A DNA stretch of 64,000 nt from Stercorarius parasiticus (Eukaryota > Chordata > Aves > Charadriiformes > Stercorariidae), in the NCBI GenBank assembly GCA_013396915.1, contig VWZL01004638.1, positions 186,001 to 250,000 on the forward strand. Reading direction: 5' to 3'. The notes below the pieces were generated by a model. It had not been told where the DNA came from and ran no database searches. It saw only the letters and a program-made list of their open reading frames with translations. The position numbers were made by a program, and so were the translations under genes. The first letter of the stretch is position 1, and each line of letters starts with the position of its first letter. Below, piece by piece: positions 40,672 to 53,766 of the stretch.

Positions 40672-41615
40672 TACCTATGTTGTCTTTAGAGCATAAGGTT
40701 CAGAAGCCACTCTGAAAAATCAAGTTTTAACACCATTTGTAAGTCTGGAATTCTGTCTTTAGCCTTAACTTATGCTCAAGAGGCATTTTAAATATTTTTT
40801 TGTTAAGTTTCTCAAATTCCACTTGTGCAGAATTTAATTCTGATAAATAACGGAGACTGTGTTTACAAACTTACTGTGTTGCCACCTTTATGAATTTCCC
40901 ATGATATATAGGTGGACAGGGAAGCTGTGGAAAACTTTCCTAGCATCCTCCACAGTTTGAACGCGGCTCTCAGGAGTTAAGTTGGGAGGTTGATCTGCTC
41001 TGCTCTGCAGAGAGAATAACCACTCAAAGAGTAGAGACAGACATCACTCTGCTGTGACAGTGCATGACAGAAGGGCAAGTTACTGCTGCAGCCAAGGCTT
41101 GGAGTACCTCAGTAAAGTGGTTTTTCCTTTTGGCCTCTGTGAAGCTTTCCTCAGCCTACGTTAGGTACTGATATCATAAAGAAGCAGGTCTAGGACAGTG
41201 TGTATACAGGTATAGCTATAATATTTTTTTTTAAAAAAAATCCAATCTTCAAGAATTTTTACCTGTGACTGAAATAGCAGAGAGAGTTGTGTTGTTCTGT
41301 GTGGTGCAGTTAAAGGTCTGAAAGGGTTCTGGAGTTGCTTGTTTAAGGTTTTCACCTCCAGCTTGGAAGTTGAATCCTGACAGAGAGACAGTATACGAGT
41401 ATCACATATTCATTCACCATATCCATCTGGTTTCCTCCACGGCTTGTCTTCTGTCTTTCATGTAAATATGATGCCTGCAACCTGGGAGCCGTAGGAAGGA
41501 TGGGGCCTCCAATTAAACTGGAATGACTAGGCTGCTCAAAAAGGTAAAGGTAGAGGATGGATAAGGTGTGAATCTGCTCTTCTAATGGCCTGTAGTACAT
41601 GTTGATCAGTCAGTT

Positions 41616-41630
41616 AAAAAAAAAAAAAAA
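41616..41630. repeat. Poly(A) run, 15 bases
   Basis: A15 homopolymer with no recognisable retroposon body upstream on the plus strand. Confidence 0.9.
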
Positions 41631-42645
41631 GACAAAAATGCATGGTAGAACCTGGTACTAATACCTTTATCCTTAACATGAAATGCACGTGAACGAATCT
41701 TCACAAAAGTAGAATCCTTCTGATCTAAGTTATGTATGAGAGCTTTTGAAACTTTTTCCTGTGATCTTTGTCACCGATTTCCAATAAAAATTCAGGGTTG
41801 TCAGGAAAAAGAAAACCAGGTGTAAGCGATGAAAACCATGTAAAGAAATTAAACACAAATACTTTTGATGCTAAAAGCGAAACTTATAAACAGGAGTGAT
41901 TGGATGATGCTGTCAATGCCGCAGCTGATCATTTTGTATATGCATTTTAACTAAGATAAAAGAGGATAAAGTAAAACAGGCATTTTTTTATTGTTTTATG
42001 TTTGAATTTTTTGTTTGTTTGTGAGGTGGGGGGAGGTTGGTATGATATCCTGTAGGTTTTTTGGAAGGTTTCAGACCTTCAGACTTACTTTTAGGATACT
42101 ATTCAAACAAAAGTCAACTAAGCACTTATCCTTGAGACCCAAAGTCTTGTGAAGCCTGATCTCCTCTGTCTGAGTGCACCTCTTTTGCCTTTACACAAAG
42201 GGTGGAGGCAGTGAAGGGTGGTGGTACATCTATTAAACAACACTTTCCAAAGATCCAGTGAAATTGAAAATAACTGTTTCATTGATAATAGCTTCATGAT
42301 CAAAACTAGAATTCCTATGTCCTTCCACTTTCTTCCCATGACTATAAACTGCCTGAAAATGTTTGTTTGATTAGACTTTGTGGCTTCATTTTCTAAACAT
42401 CTGTACAACACTTGCGTATAAAATCCTTTGAAAACTTCCTGCCTTGTTCTCAAATTCTTTATGTCTTACTTGCATTGCCTTGATTTTTTTGGGTTGTTGA
42501 TTTCTGTTTGGAGCAAATAGAAATAAGGTTTTTGAAAACCATAAAATGGTGGGTAGGATTGTGACCATATTTTTAACTACTTTTCTCATCCTCCACCTTT
42601 GTCATTCTGGATGTAAGCATGGTGAAATTGGACTATCAGTATAGT

Positions 42646-42660
42646 ACTGTACTGTACTGT
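42646..42660. repeat. (ACTGT)3 pentanucleotide repeat
   Basis: Three exact ACTGT units preceded by TAGT, a short pentanucleotide microsatellite. Confidence 0.9.
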
Positions 42661-45600
42661 AAAACATCACCAAGACAATAGTCCGTGATGTTAACAGTAT
42701 ATCCCAGAAAACAAGGAAAGACTCTAATGAGAGCATAAGTCGTGTAGCTGCCTCCAGCTTCCTCTAGCTAAAAGTGCTTTCTCATAGTTTTCTAGGCCCC
42801 TCTGGATTGTGATCACTGAGTTACTGCTCCAGTGAAAATACAAAGTTGGCTGGGTAGATGACGGAAATACTCTTCAGGATGCTTGTGTTTGATGTTAGTA
42901 CTGTCTTGATGTCTCTTCTGTCCTGCTTCTGTCCTCCCTATGGCTGCACATTTCCACATATCCTCTTAGGAGACTGAATGCCATTGTGCAGTCCTGCACT
43001 TGCTTTGGTCTTTTCAAATTGATTGACATAATTGTGAGGATCCATTGTATAGTACCAAAAAAAAATTATTTTACAGAACATATGAGTACTTGCATCCTAT
43101 ATTAATTAGTTCATATTGGAACTAATGGTTCAGTTGGAACTAGGCATGGTTCAAGAAGCTGGTGCTTCTCTCCGAGTGGGAGAAAACCAGAGCGTGTGAA
43201 TGAATGGTACTCTTACTGTGATGCATGGCAGACTGACCATCTGAGTCTTGCTTTGGAGTAAGTTATCAATAAATTTCCTTAAAAAACTCAAAATCTTATT
43301 CCACATAAAAGCAGTATTTCTAAGTTGAATTCAGAAGTAGTATAACCTTAGCTATGCCCTCCTTCTGATTTTATCTGCTCTGTTACCATATAAAATACCT
43401 CAGTGCACTAAATAGCTAGGAAAAACACAGCAAATTTAATAGAACCTTGTGACACTTGTAAGGACTTAACACAGGGAGTCTATACGTTGGTGTTTGTTGT
43501 GACTTGGAGCAGCTAGTGCATATCACATCAACTTAAACCTTGCAGGTTGCTGCATTAATCCATAAAGCTGTGCTTGCACGTGCACTTTGCCTCTCATCCG
43601 TGAGATGGGATTCCTGTGATGGGAGGAAGAGAAGTGTTGTTTCCGGGTGTATAAATTCACAGACTCCGTTAGGACTGTGGCCAGTTTGTGGTTTACCTCC
43701 TGATGTTTTCAATCACTGGAATGGCCATACCATTACCTCCATTTGATTCCTGAGTTGAAAGCGTTCTGTTACTTTCCTATTTTTAACACTTTTTCTGTTG
43801 GTTTTGATTCAGCCCCTCTTATTCTTGTCACTTTGCAGTTCAGTGAACACTTAAAAGGCTGTTTTCCTTATTGAAGGAGGCCACATAAAGCTCTTCCCAT
43901 GTAGCATAAGCTTATTTTTTTAAAACTGTAAGGTGACATCTTTTGCTTGCTTAAGTTACATGACAAAGTCGGGAATGAGAAAGTTAGGGTAAAAGAATTA
44001 AAATTATGTGCCTTCATAGTGCACTGAGTTCAGTAACTGATCTTTTTGTCTTCACAATTTCAGGAGCTTAGTAACACATTTTAATAATCATAAGAGATCT
44101 ATAAGCCAGCTTGTGAAGTGACATTAGCACAAAGACCATATGGATGATTGTGAAATATCTTGTTGAATTTTTAGGAGTGTGAATTTGTCTAGAGTCATGT
44201 CTCCCTGAATACAAAAATAATTCCTCTTCTGTTCACTGTGAAGTCTTAGTTTCTAGCAACACAAAGCGTTGCAAGCTCTGTTTTGTAGAGTTTTAATTCT
44301 CTTAAGTTCAACCTTAATTATCACATACGGATCTTTCTGTAAAGGACCTGAATATCCACCGTAATCTACGTGCTGAATGTTTTATTTGTGTGTGGGAAAA
44401 AATAATAAATTAATCAGAATAGAAGGTCTTTGCCACAGAGCAGTTATCAGAGAGAACTGTTTCAGTTGCTATTTCTAAAGTAATTTTGTCTACAGTCCAA
44501 CCATGTACCTTTCAGACTTTCTTTACAAGCACACAAATTTCCACTTTTATGTACACATGCCCTTTTCACTATGTGCCACTTTCAGCTGTTGATGAATCAT
44601 TGATTTCTCCTGCCACAGTTCTCTTGAGCTACAGTACTCATGATTCTGGAAAAGGAACAAGATTCATTATTTTATGTTTTTGAAATGTGTTCCACTCTCT
44701 TTAGATTGTCTTATTTTTCCATAAAGCTATATGAAAGGGGTGTTGAAATGACCACAAGTATTGGACATGAACCTGCACCCAGATGGACGGGTTCTTTGGA
44801 AATATCAAATAAATCAATGAAGACAGCAACAGAGTTCGAGAGTAATTGTTTCTGTCAGAAGTCAGTTCTTCTTGTCACTGGTGGAGGAATGAGAAACTAA
44901 ATGTTTACTAAGAAGATAATTTTCCTGTTTTTACTTTGGGTTTTCAGTCAGCCTTTTGAAACATAGTCATGCTTTATAAACCTGCTGTGAGATAATTGGG
45001 TGTGTTTACCTTTCTTTTACAGATAGCATACCGTTAATTGAAGCAGAGGTTAAGAAAACAAATCAAAAATTAAAAAAAAATCAACAGGCTAGTGATTTAA
45101 ACTTGCATTATTAAATATTGGTGTTTGATTTAGACTTCCAAGGTTTTTGGCTTAAGCAACTTTGCTTTTGGTGTCGTGGGTTTATTCATCATATACAGAC
45201 ATTGCCCTTGGACCAGCGCTGCTTCTCATAACTCCAGACAAGGCCAGAGCCAGAGGTGTATACATCACTGCCAGCCACCTGCCGGCACTGGGAGCACTGC
45301 TGTAGGTCAGCTCTGCTGCCCACTCCCTCTAGCATCCTGGGTTTGGCAGAGGCCAGTAATAGACTGTTCAGAGAAATATGTGAGATCTTCACAGCATGCA
45401 GGTGTGAGATGTGTTTGGTCTTTTTCTGTATCTGCTAGAAGCTGGCTTAAGACTTAGAGCATGCAATTTAATTTAATTTGTACTACCTGTATTATATATC
45501 AGACACTTGGTATCCAAGCACTAAGTTTTTTAAATGTTGATGTCTTGCCTCAAATACTCTGCATCATAGAGTAACATGGTCTATTTACCGTCCGGGGAGA

Positions 45601-46435
45601 AACACAAAATTTTTTTTATCAGTTTTGTCACTTCAAATGTAGTTGAATGTTCACTGTTTCCTCTGCCTGTGAAGTTTTGGTGAAAGGGATTTTTTTTAAA
45701 GAATTCCATGAATTGCTTTAAGTCTGTGTTGATTCATATCAATACTAGACAAAGTAAATACACATTTCCTAAAATGACTAATATGATGCAAACAACTCTA
45801 ATGCGTTCTGATAAGTGGGTTGAATGATGGATGCACTAAAAAAAACAAAGGAATGCATTGATTATTATATGTGAATCAAGTATTTAACTTTCAGCCCAGA
45901 AACGTTTTTTGACAAAATTTTAAAGGTCTTGTTTCCAGATAATAGTAGATGCCATGCAATATCTACAAGTAGAATATAATTTCTCTCTGCAATGAACTGC
46001 ATAAACATCTTGACAGAGAAGTAAACTGTTTGGCAATCAAATGCAGGATGTGCAGGAGACTTTAGTCCAAGTTTATTGTTGTTTATGCAATCTGCAAATC
46101 AAATGATTCTTGGCATAATAGGGGAAGAAACTTCAGTAAAAATCACTATTATGAGCACATGACATATGTTTGCGTTAGTAACCATGTATCCTTGCAGATT
46201 ATTTTCAAAAGAATTCAGTTTTACGATCAGAAACAATGGAATTAAAGATAGTGGCATACTTCTTTCCCTCTTATCTGAATAAAACTCAAATTTATCGTGA
46301 TGTAGAAAGCATTTCCATTTCTTGTTTTTAGACCATTTCTATCATTACAATGTAAAGGCTATTTTGAAATAATATTTAGGTTTTTATATTTTAGGATACA
46401 TAGAAAATAAGACCTCAAGAGAAAGGAGGTTACTA

Positions 46436-46670
46436 GTCCTTCCCCAGTCCCAAAACAGTCATGACTGTTTGTCAAATCCATTCTTGGCAACTTCTCTGGG
46501 AAATTTATTCCAGTGCTTAACTGTTCTTTCAACTCGAAAAGTTTTCCTACCTTGAATGTTTTTCCTACCTTAAATTTACCACACTTCAATTTGACTCTAC
46601 TGCTTCTTATATTGTCTGCTATAAATCTTAAAAGTAGCATAAACATCCTCTTGAATTTTAAGCCTGTTTT
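46436..46670 (-). mobile_element. Old CR1 LINE 3' fragment
   Basis: On the minus strand, 46670 toward 46436 follows the CR1 ORF2 C-terminal region: the block HWNKFPRE (about 46495-46518) corresponds to NWNRFPRE and HWNRLPRE in the two younger copies. Upstream of it are the usual 'agaag...aaattg...aggtaggaa' spacing and a reading resembling SRQYKK. It is strongly AT-drifted, has several stops, and lacks the ATTCTATG tail, so it is much older than the copies at 2.5 and 20.4 kb. An 18-bp tandem duplication (46541-46575) interrupts it. Whether the element extends right to about 46830 is unclear. Confidence 0.75.
46541..46575. repeat. ~18-bp tandem duplication inside the old CR1
   Basis: GTTTTCCTACCTTGAAT (46541-46557) is followed directly by GTTTTTCCTACCTTAAAT (46558-46575). 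The unit matches one stretch of the CR1 consensus as I know it, so the second copy arose after insertion. Confidence 0.75.
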
Positions 46671-49600
46671 TCAAAGAGCTTATTAACCCCTTACAGCCTA
46701 ATGTGAATTTAAAGCCAGTTTTCCCTTCTGTCATTCTGGTCTTTTGTGAAATATTAAACAATTCGAGATTGGTGTGGACTCTGATGAAGCCCAGCTTCAT
46801 ACTGTTTCTTTCCAATTTAAAGTGAATCCTTGAGGTCTATTCACTTGAGTAGATCTTTGCCAGAAAGCTGGTTTACTTCCCATTTTCTGTAGGTTTGTTA
46901 TGTTGTGCAATTATTTCATAGTGGTTTCATCTAGACCACGTTCTGTAACTTGTTTATGAGATGGGCATATGAGACTCTACTTTACTAAACTCAAGGCATA
47001 TGGCGTTTACTGCTTCTTCCCCAAGGAAAGCATATTATTGTGTCATAAAAGGAAAAGGGATTGTCTTTGACAAAACTTATTCTTGACAAATACCTGTTGG
47101 CTGTTGTTCACTTAACTTCTTTTCTTAATTTGCAGATCATTTTTTTACTAGTGTAAGCAATTGCTTTCTCAAGTTATGTGAATAGATATAAATAACATCT
47201 TCTGTTATTGTTTCAAAGATGGTTTCCTAAAGATGGTCCAGCAGCAGGAATGACTTATACAAAATAATCATATTTGCAGAGTTCTATGCAAAATCAGTAT
47301 GCAGTTTGAAAAGGTTAGTTAATTCTGAAGTTGAGCCCTCTTCACTCGATGAGCCAGATGTTGTGCATTTGGACTTACAAGTTCCATTCTAGGTACGCTG
47401 GGTTCAGGAAGGGGTTGTTTATATTGGCCATCTCTTGGAATCGTTTTAAAAACAGGCTTTGTTTAATTTAAGTCCATCAGGAATCTGTCCCTCTTTAGTT
47501 ATTTATTTTCTTCTCTACACAACGCTTTCTAGAATCCTTGATTCTAGGCTGAGATGGGCAGATTCTCTGGCCTACTTTTCATAGCAGCTGATTCATTTTT
47601 CTTTGCTGACGGTTTCTGGAAATATCACCTAACTTTGGTAGGTTGCAAGCAATGAAAGGGGATGAATGAAAAACACAAACCCATGGCTTCTGTAGGAGAT
47701 AGTCTTCCTTTTTTGTGATTTTTTTTTTGGGGGGGGGGGGCGGTACTTAAATAATTTTAAAATAGAGGGATGGTGGCCTATTTTGAGTAAGATTTTTTGA
47801 TCCGAAGATCTGTTTGCTAAGAATGTAACTTATTTCCACAAATATTTCTTATCCATCCCTAAAAGGAAGGGCAGTGAGTGTCTCAGGCCTCCGTCTTTGC
47901 TTGGACAACAGCTCTTTTATCTCTTCTTCCTTCTCCTAGATTTGAAAATTATTATGATAGCGCATAAGGGAATGACAGCATCATGCTGTAGAGCATGTAA
48001 CCTACAGGAATGTATTTTTTTTAATCAGGAGTGTTTGGAATATTTTATTTGGATAGCATGATTTATTGCAATAGCACCTTTTGTGAAGAATTTTTTTGTA
48101 AAGTTTTAGATAGAATTAATAAACAGGTAAGCCTCAGACATAAGATATGGATCTGTATATAACCCAAGAAACTGAGAAAAGACAACTGAGGTCTGAATTT
48201 ATTTTGTTATTAACGCATTGGAGCAATAGGGGCCCAGTACACTTGGGAAATTCAGTATGAGCAGTAGGAATGACAGCCCAACTCTTCTATTACTATGTTC
48301 AACTGATGCAGTCATTTCATTCTTTCACTCACCTCCAAGAGTGAACACCTCCATCCTTCAGTGTTGTTCTATTGATGTTGTATTTGATATTATGCAAAAA
48401 ACCTTTTCACCTTTGAGTGATTGTTGTTGCTCTGACCAAAGAAATAATTGATTTGTGTTGTTGGTAAAACCAAGCAAAAGGGAAATCCAGCAGCAATCTT
48501 CTCTCTCTTACAAGCAAGCAGCATTATAGCTGTCCACCTATTCAATCTAGTATTGCCAAACCTAAATTACTGTCTCTCCCACTTTGCCTGCAAATGTCAG
48601 ATCTTCTGTTATTTAAGGTCAAAATCTAGGATGCAAAAAATAGCAGTCATAAGAGTGAACAAGGACTCAAGGCTCAAGCAGAACATGAAACTGGACATGA
48701 AAGTAGACATGAACTTTTACTAGGTACTAGTTACAGATGAGGAAAACATCATTGCTGGAATCAAGTGGAGAGTCGTCAGGCGTGCAAACTGAGAGTAAAT
48801 TTGTGTATGAAACCGCATGTTTTCAGACAAGATACAAACCAGCTCAAGAGTATCGCTATATTTTCTTTGTATTTGTCTGATGTGTGTCATATAAATTTTA
48901 CATCGAAAACTAAAATATTTTGTTATACAATAACTGTGTTTCTTTGTCTAAGAATGTCAAGCACCAGGTTTTCTTTTGCTGAATATTATCATAACATCAG
49001 TCCCCTTCCTCCTCCTTTCTCCAGCTATACAACTTAAATTTTCAGGCTTTGTTCATTTAATCACAAGGGAACCTCTTCCTTCCCTTTCTCTCCTTATAAT
49101 AATTATTTTTTGTCTGTGTCCAGGTTCCAGCCTCATTGCAACTCTGTACAGGAGTGGTGGCAGCTGTGACAGATGCCTCTTTGAAGCCTGGGGAGCAAAT
49201 ACACCTAATGAAAGGGCTTGTATACCCTCTCTAAAGGTGTTTGTGGATCAATTCTAGCAATTTCATATCTTTCCTATCCCTGTGCTACCCAGTGTTTCTC
49301 TTAAGCTTAGTTTTACTTAGTTGCAGGACTTCCCTTCCTCAAGAGATACTGGCTCATGCAGAGGTCAAAGGCATGCTTGATGAGAGGAATGTTTCAGACC
49401 TACTGTGTGTGGTGTTTGATTTCTGACAGACTTCAAATGCAACCTCTCTAAAACAATGCTCACTTTCTGGCAAGTGCCCTAACATCAGACCTTTCCCAGC
49501 TAATGGGAACAATAACAATCGCAAGTTTGTTTGCCAAGCTAAATTACAATCAGTCATTTTTTAATTTTTTTCCTCCCACTGTGATTTATGGAATTTAAGT

Positions 49601-49960
49601 TTCTTTTAATGAGTGAGGTACATATGTTAAGGGCCTAGAAAAACTGTCAAAGGCTTGAATCCATCATTGCCAGTGACTTGTTTGAAAATAAGATTTCTTA
49701 AATATTTCTGAATAGTTCTTATCATTGCATAATCAAAGTTTGTCAAAGTAAAGAGCACTTGGCCCCACATATCTCAGTCCATTTCATTCTGTTCATTGCT
49801 TTCTTCTGCTGGTTCAGTCTGATGGCAGGTGAAGCTGTGAGAAGCCTAGGATCCGTTTGCAGCCAGTTTTTGATCCTTTCAGGGCCTTCGTAGGTTTAAT
49901 TATCTCTTCCCAGCTCATGGTGGCAGCTCAGCTCATAATTATTTATGCATCCCGCCTCTT
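46671..49960. other. Unique AT-rich non-coding DNA
   Basis: No gene recognised. It contains the T10G12 tract at 47719-47740. Plus-strand frames between 48257 and 49426 are individually short (61-93 codons), change frame, and show no recognisable domain. Confidence 0.55.
47719..47740. repeat. T10G12 homopolymer junction
   Basis: Ten T residues (47719-47728) abut twelve G residues (47729-47740), followed by CGG. A G12 run can itself fold into quadruplex forms and is prone to length errors in sequencing. Confidence 0.9.
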
Positions 49961-49964
49961 CTCA

Positions 49965-50055
49965 AGGGGTGGGAATTACTATCCCCATTTGGTAAATGAG
50001 AAATCGAGAGCATATTAAGTCTTTTGTGTAAGGTAGCAAGGAAAATGGGCAAGTC
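49965..50055 (-). mobile_element. MIR/L2-like ancient repeat relic
   Basis: The plus strand 'ATTACTATCCCCATTTGGTAAATGAGAAA...' followed by '...TTAAGT...AAGGTAGCAAGG' resembles the complement of the MIR SINE core region ('ATTATCCCCATTTTACAGATGAGGAAACTGAGG...TTAAGTGACTTGCCCAAGGTCAC'), a family shared by amniotes. The match is partial and from memory, so the assignment is tentative; an L2-type 3' end would look similar. Confidence 0.45.
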
Positions 50056-50504
50056 AAGAGAATAGCCAAAAAGAAAGTATACTTCTTAATTATTTTTTGT
50101 TTTATTTTGGGCAGTGTATAAACTACTGCTATGTCCTGTCTGCAATGCCTGAAGTATTAACTTCATATGTGTTGATGGGTTTCTTTTTTTTTCTATTTGG
50201 ATATTTGTAAGCATAAGGAAAATAACATTTAAAATTGCATCTACATTTCATTCTCTTGCTGTCTGTCTTGTACAATGAGGCATAAAAATCATCAAATATC
50301 TTTCTTCTTTAATAGTTAATTACCATTATCATTACTCATTGCAAGTATGCTATATCTTCCCCCTCTTGTCTCAGACTATTTTTTGTGTTTGCATTCTAGA
50401 GCTTTCTGAAATGTTTTTAACTCAGTAACCCTATTGCATGTCTGAGATTACTGCAATTATCCTCAAAACTACTGTGTAATCCATTTTCTTCAGGTGTAGC
50501 ATGT

Positions 50505-50542
50505 GTTTGTATAAATATTTTTTGTTTGTTTGTATAAATATT
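50505..50542. repeat. 15-bp direct repeat GTTTGTATAAATATT
   Basis: Identical copies at 50505-50519 and 50528-50542, separated by 8 bases of T/G-rich sequence; a small local duplication. Confidence 0.85.
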
Positions 50543-52173
50543 AACTGAAAATATTTTGATGTTCACCTTTGGGGAGTTAACTTATACCATGAAAAAGGGG
50601 TTATTTTAAGATCTTTTAGCTTTCATTCCTGTTTTCCTAGCAAAATTTATTCAGGTGTGGTAGCTGTCCTGCTATATATTTTACAGCAGAGTTATTGCAT
50701 TAACTCATTTTATTGGAGTGACTACTTTCCACCTGTGGGTAGTTTCACAACAGCTCCAACAGCAGCATGCAGAGTGCCAGCACAAGCTCTGTTGAGAGAG
50801 GGTTTTACCCAGAAATGCGCTTCTGTGACTTACTTGTTGCCATTGTTTTTGTCAATGTTAGTAACACACCTAGCTAATTCCAGAGCTAAAGACTCTAATT
50901 TCCTCCTATCTAACTTTAATTTATCATAATTGTGTGTAGTTAAGCAGGCTTGCTTCGTTTATTCTCTTTTATTTATTAAGAACGTACCCTCAAGTGGCAA
51001 ATAGTGGATGGGATGCAAAAGGGGAAAGAAACTAAAAGTACAGGTTGCAATGTATAAAGCCCATAAAGCCGTTTCCTAGGGAGTAAATGAAAGGATTTTA
51101 AAAAGTTTTAATGCTGCCTAGTACCTCTTTGCCAGAATAATGCACTTGACATAACACAAGGAAAAGCATTCTTACTGAAATAGATGAAGTCATCTTATGA
51201 AACTGGATGAAACCTGTGTCAGATGAAGCAGCGACAAAGACTATGCCTCAGCTTCTCAGTTGGGTAAACATAGTAAATCATTTCCTAGCAGAGTCAAATA
51301 GGCGCACGACCTGTGAACAAAAGAACCTTTTTTTTTTCCCTGAGCTAGATTGCTTTGCTCAATGAGGCCTTATTCAAGCTGAAAAACCAGGTGAAAATGA
51401 CTTCTGGTGAACTTGGCAAATTCTTTAATATTAAGACAATTCCTTCAGCCCTTTCAAGAACTCAGGAGAAAAAATGTAACTCGTCAAGTTTGATCTACCA
51501 CTAAGGAACCCAGAAACATCAGAGCCCTGAGCCTCAAAAGCTAATGCAAACAGCAAAATGGTTTAGGGTATAGTTAAAATGCAATTAAACCAAGCCTCTA
51601 ATGATGTAGATGTAGAATCTGAATTAAAGCTGGCTTTATGTATTTCAGTTGATTTGTAACAAAACCTTTATATAGGCTTGCAATGATTGAAACTGAATCT
51701 AGAAGTTCAGAAAAGGATATAAATGTAATAAATCCTGTTCATTCTAGTATGTGATGACTTTAATAAATATGTCTAATCAAAAATGCTGAATTCATTTGTA
51801 TTTAAACAGGTTGCTGGAGCTAAGCGGACCCTCTAGGTAGCAATTGGATTACTTCTGCATCAATTGGACAAAAAGCTTTGCTGGTTTTTTGAGGCGGATT
51901 TCCGTTTCATGAGTAGAGATTTAGGATGAGGAAATCATGTTCCCCAGAATACACAAATCTTTTATGTATTCTTTCTGTGTTACTTGGCTTTAGCCTGAGG
52001 GGCTAGGCCACATATGCTGTGGAGAAAATATGCTATTCTAAAATGCTTTAAGGAATTTTAAAATCTTTATATCGGGCCTTTAAAATATTTTTAGATTCTT
52101 TTATAGTTAGATGCATGCTTGAGTCAATCAAAATACATATAAAAACATTAAAGTGTATGTCATGCAATAGGGG

Positions 52174-52212
52174 ATATCACGGTAGTGATATGTAAAGTGC
52201 CTATCATGATAG
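52174..52212. repeat. Two neighbouring palindromes
   Basis: ATATCAC (52174-52180) and GTGATAT (52185-52191) flank a GGTA loop. Ten bases later CTATCATGATAG (52201-52212) is a perfect 12-bp palindrome. Both share an ATCA/TGAT core. Confidence 0.75.
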
Positions 52213-53744
52213 TGCAGCCTTGGATAATGCACATTGTAAAATATATTCTGCATGTTTACAGACTTAAATTCTGAAAATGCACAGGAAGCTATTTTTACAT
52301 CTATCCCTTTTTTTTGCAGATAATTGCAAATGATTATCTGTATTTATGTAAAAATATTTGTGAAATGGGGTTAGGGTTAGTAGTAGAAAGGGAGTCCTAT
52401 GACCTCAGAATGAGCAGTTTCTCAGTGGTTACACAATGCACGTATTGGTAATCTAGTATTCATTTAATCTGATTTTTGTAATTTTTTTTGTTCTTGTGCA
52501 TTTAAGACTTGCTGCATTATGAACCTTAGGAAATAGCTTGCTTTTATTTTTTAGAGAGATTATCATATACAGGTAGCCATTTTTCTTCTCTTACCCTCTA
52601 ATATGAAATCTATATATACGTGGTAAAAAGCAGTATTTTAAGAGAATTTTCACTCACAAAAATACTTGGAAGAAAACATTAACAAAATATTTTTGATCTC
52701 TTCATCACTGAAGGAAAATAGTACTTAAACCAGAAAAACAATAAAAGTATATGATTAACACCTGGTAATACCAGTTTGGTCTGCTTTCTTCAGAAGTATT
52801 GCATTTAAAATAGTGTTGTCTGATTAAGGAAGTGCATAAAGCTACTAGTCATGCTCCAAAATACCGACCAATAGGAACAAACCCAATAGCGCTATCAGAG
52901 AACAACCAATTCTATTTTGAGCCCAAAATACACTTTTCGGTTTCCTTTGTGATATACAAAATGTAAGTCATCTGGATTTCATCCTAGAAAGAAAAATGGG
53001 AAGACCATTTAAATTGCAGTAATTTGTACCATTATTTTTTTTTCATGGAATAATTTTAAGGGTCTTGTGCTTATGCGCCATCGAACTTTGGCCACTTAAT
53101 AAGATAGCATATTTCTTCTCTAGACCGAGGCTTGTTTCAGGACTACAAAGGAGAAAAAGGAAGTAGTGGATTATAATGATCAGATTGAAAAGGCTAGCAT
53201 AGCTAATAATAGCACTCATCTATTAGTGCAAGTATTTCAGTGCTCCAATATTCCCTCAAAAATCCATTTTTTCCTCAACTCTTCCTCTGTTTGAAGGTTT
53301 AACAGGCTCCCTGTAATACTTTTGTCCAACAGCCAATAACTGAATCTGCTATTAAGACAATTGCGCTTTTCCTGTATACGGTACAGGCACCATGATTTGA
53401 GGTGCTCAAACTTTGCTTTTTTTTAATTTATAAAAATATTCTTATTTATTTTTATGTTTCTGTTTTAGAATCTCTACCTTTCTTTTTTATAAGAATTAAA
53501 GGTATGTATAAGTATGTACTTTACATACATAAGACATATATCCTTTGGTCTGTATTCTTGCTATTCAGAAAATCACATCTTGTCTTTCATCTGTGGTATC
53601 TGGATCTCCAGGACACTGTGCTCAGTTTAGATTGGATTTCATAGGAACTGTCACTAAGTTCTTCAGCCAACTAATCAAATTGATTACTCACCTGAGATGA
53701 AAATGACTGCATTTGAGAATGAGATAGATGGTTCTCATGTCTTC

Positions 53745-53766
53745 TATGCTTCTGTGTAGAAGCATA
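53745..53766. repeat. Perfect 9-bp hairpin, 4-base loop
   Basis: TATGCTTCT (53745-53753) and AGAAGCATA (53758-53766) pair perfectly around GTGT. No T-rich tail or other RNA-gene signal follows. Confidence 0.8.

Larger units (their letters stand above)
32070..46435. other. Unique AT-rich non-coding DNA
   Basis: No exon or recognisable transposon. Small features include a GTTG repeat at 32097-32115, GT-rich 40025-40043, an A15 run at 41616-41630, (ACTGT)3 at 42646-42660 and a small inverted repeat ATTAGTTC/GAACTAAT at 43105-43126. Purine and C-rich tracts at 37643-37668 and 37919-37936 have only three long G or C runs each. The moderately GC-richer stretch 37130-37560 has open frames on both strands but no recognisable protein. 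Confidence 0.55.

Noticed and set aside
52370..52381. GGGTTAGGGTTAG as an interstitial telomere repeat
   Set aside because: Only about two units; expected by chance and not flanked by degenerate copies.
53745..53766. 9-bp hairpin as a transcription terminator or pre-miRNA
   Set aside because: Intrinsic terminators are not expected in this genome, and the stem is far too short for a pre-miRNA; kept only as an inverted repeat.
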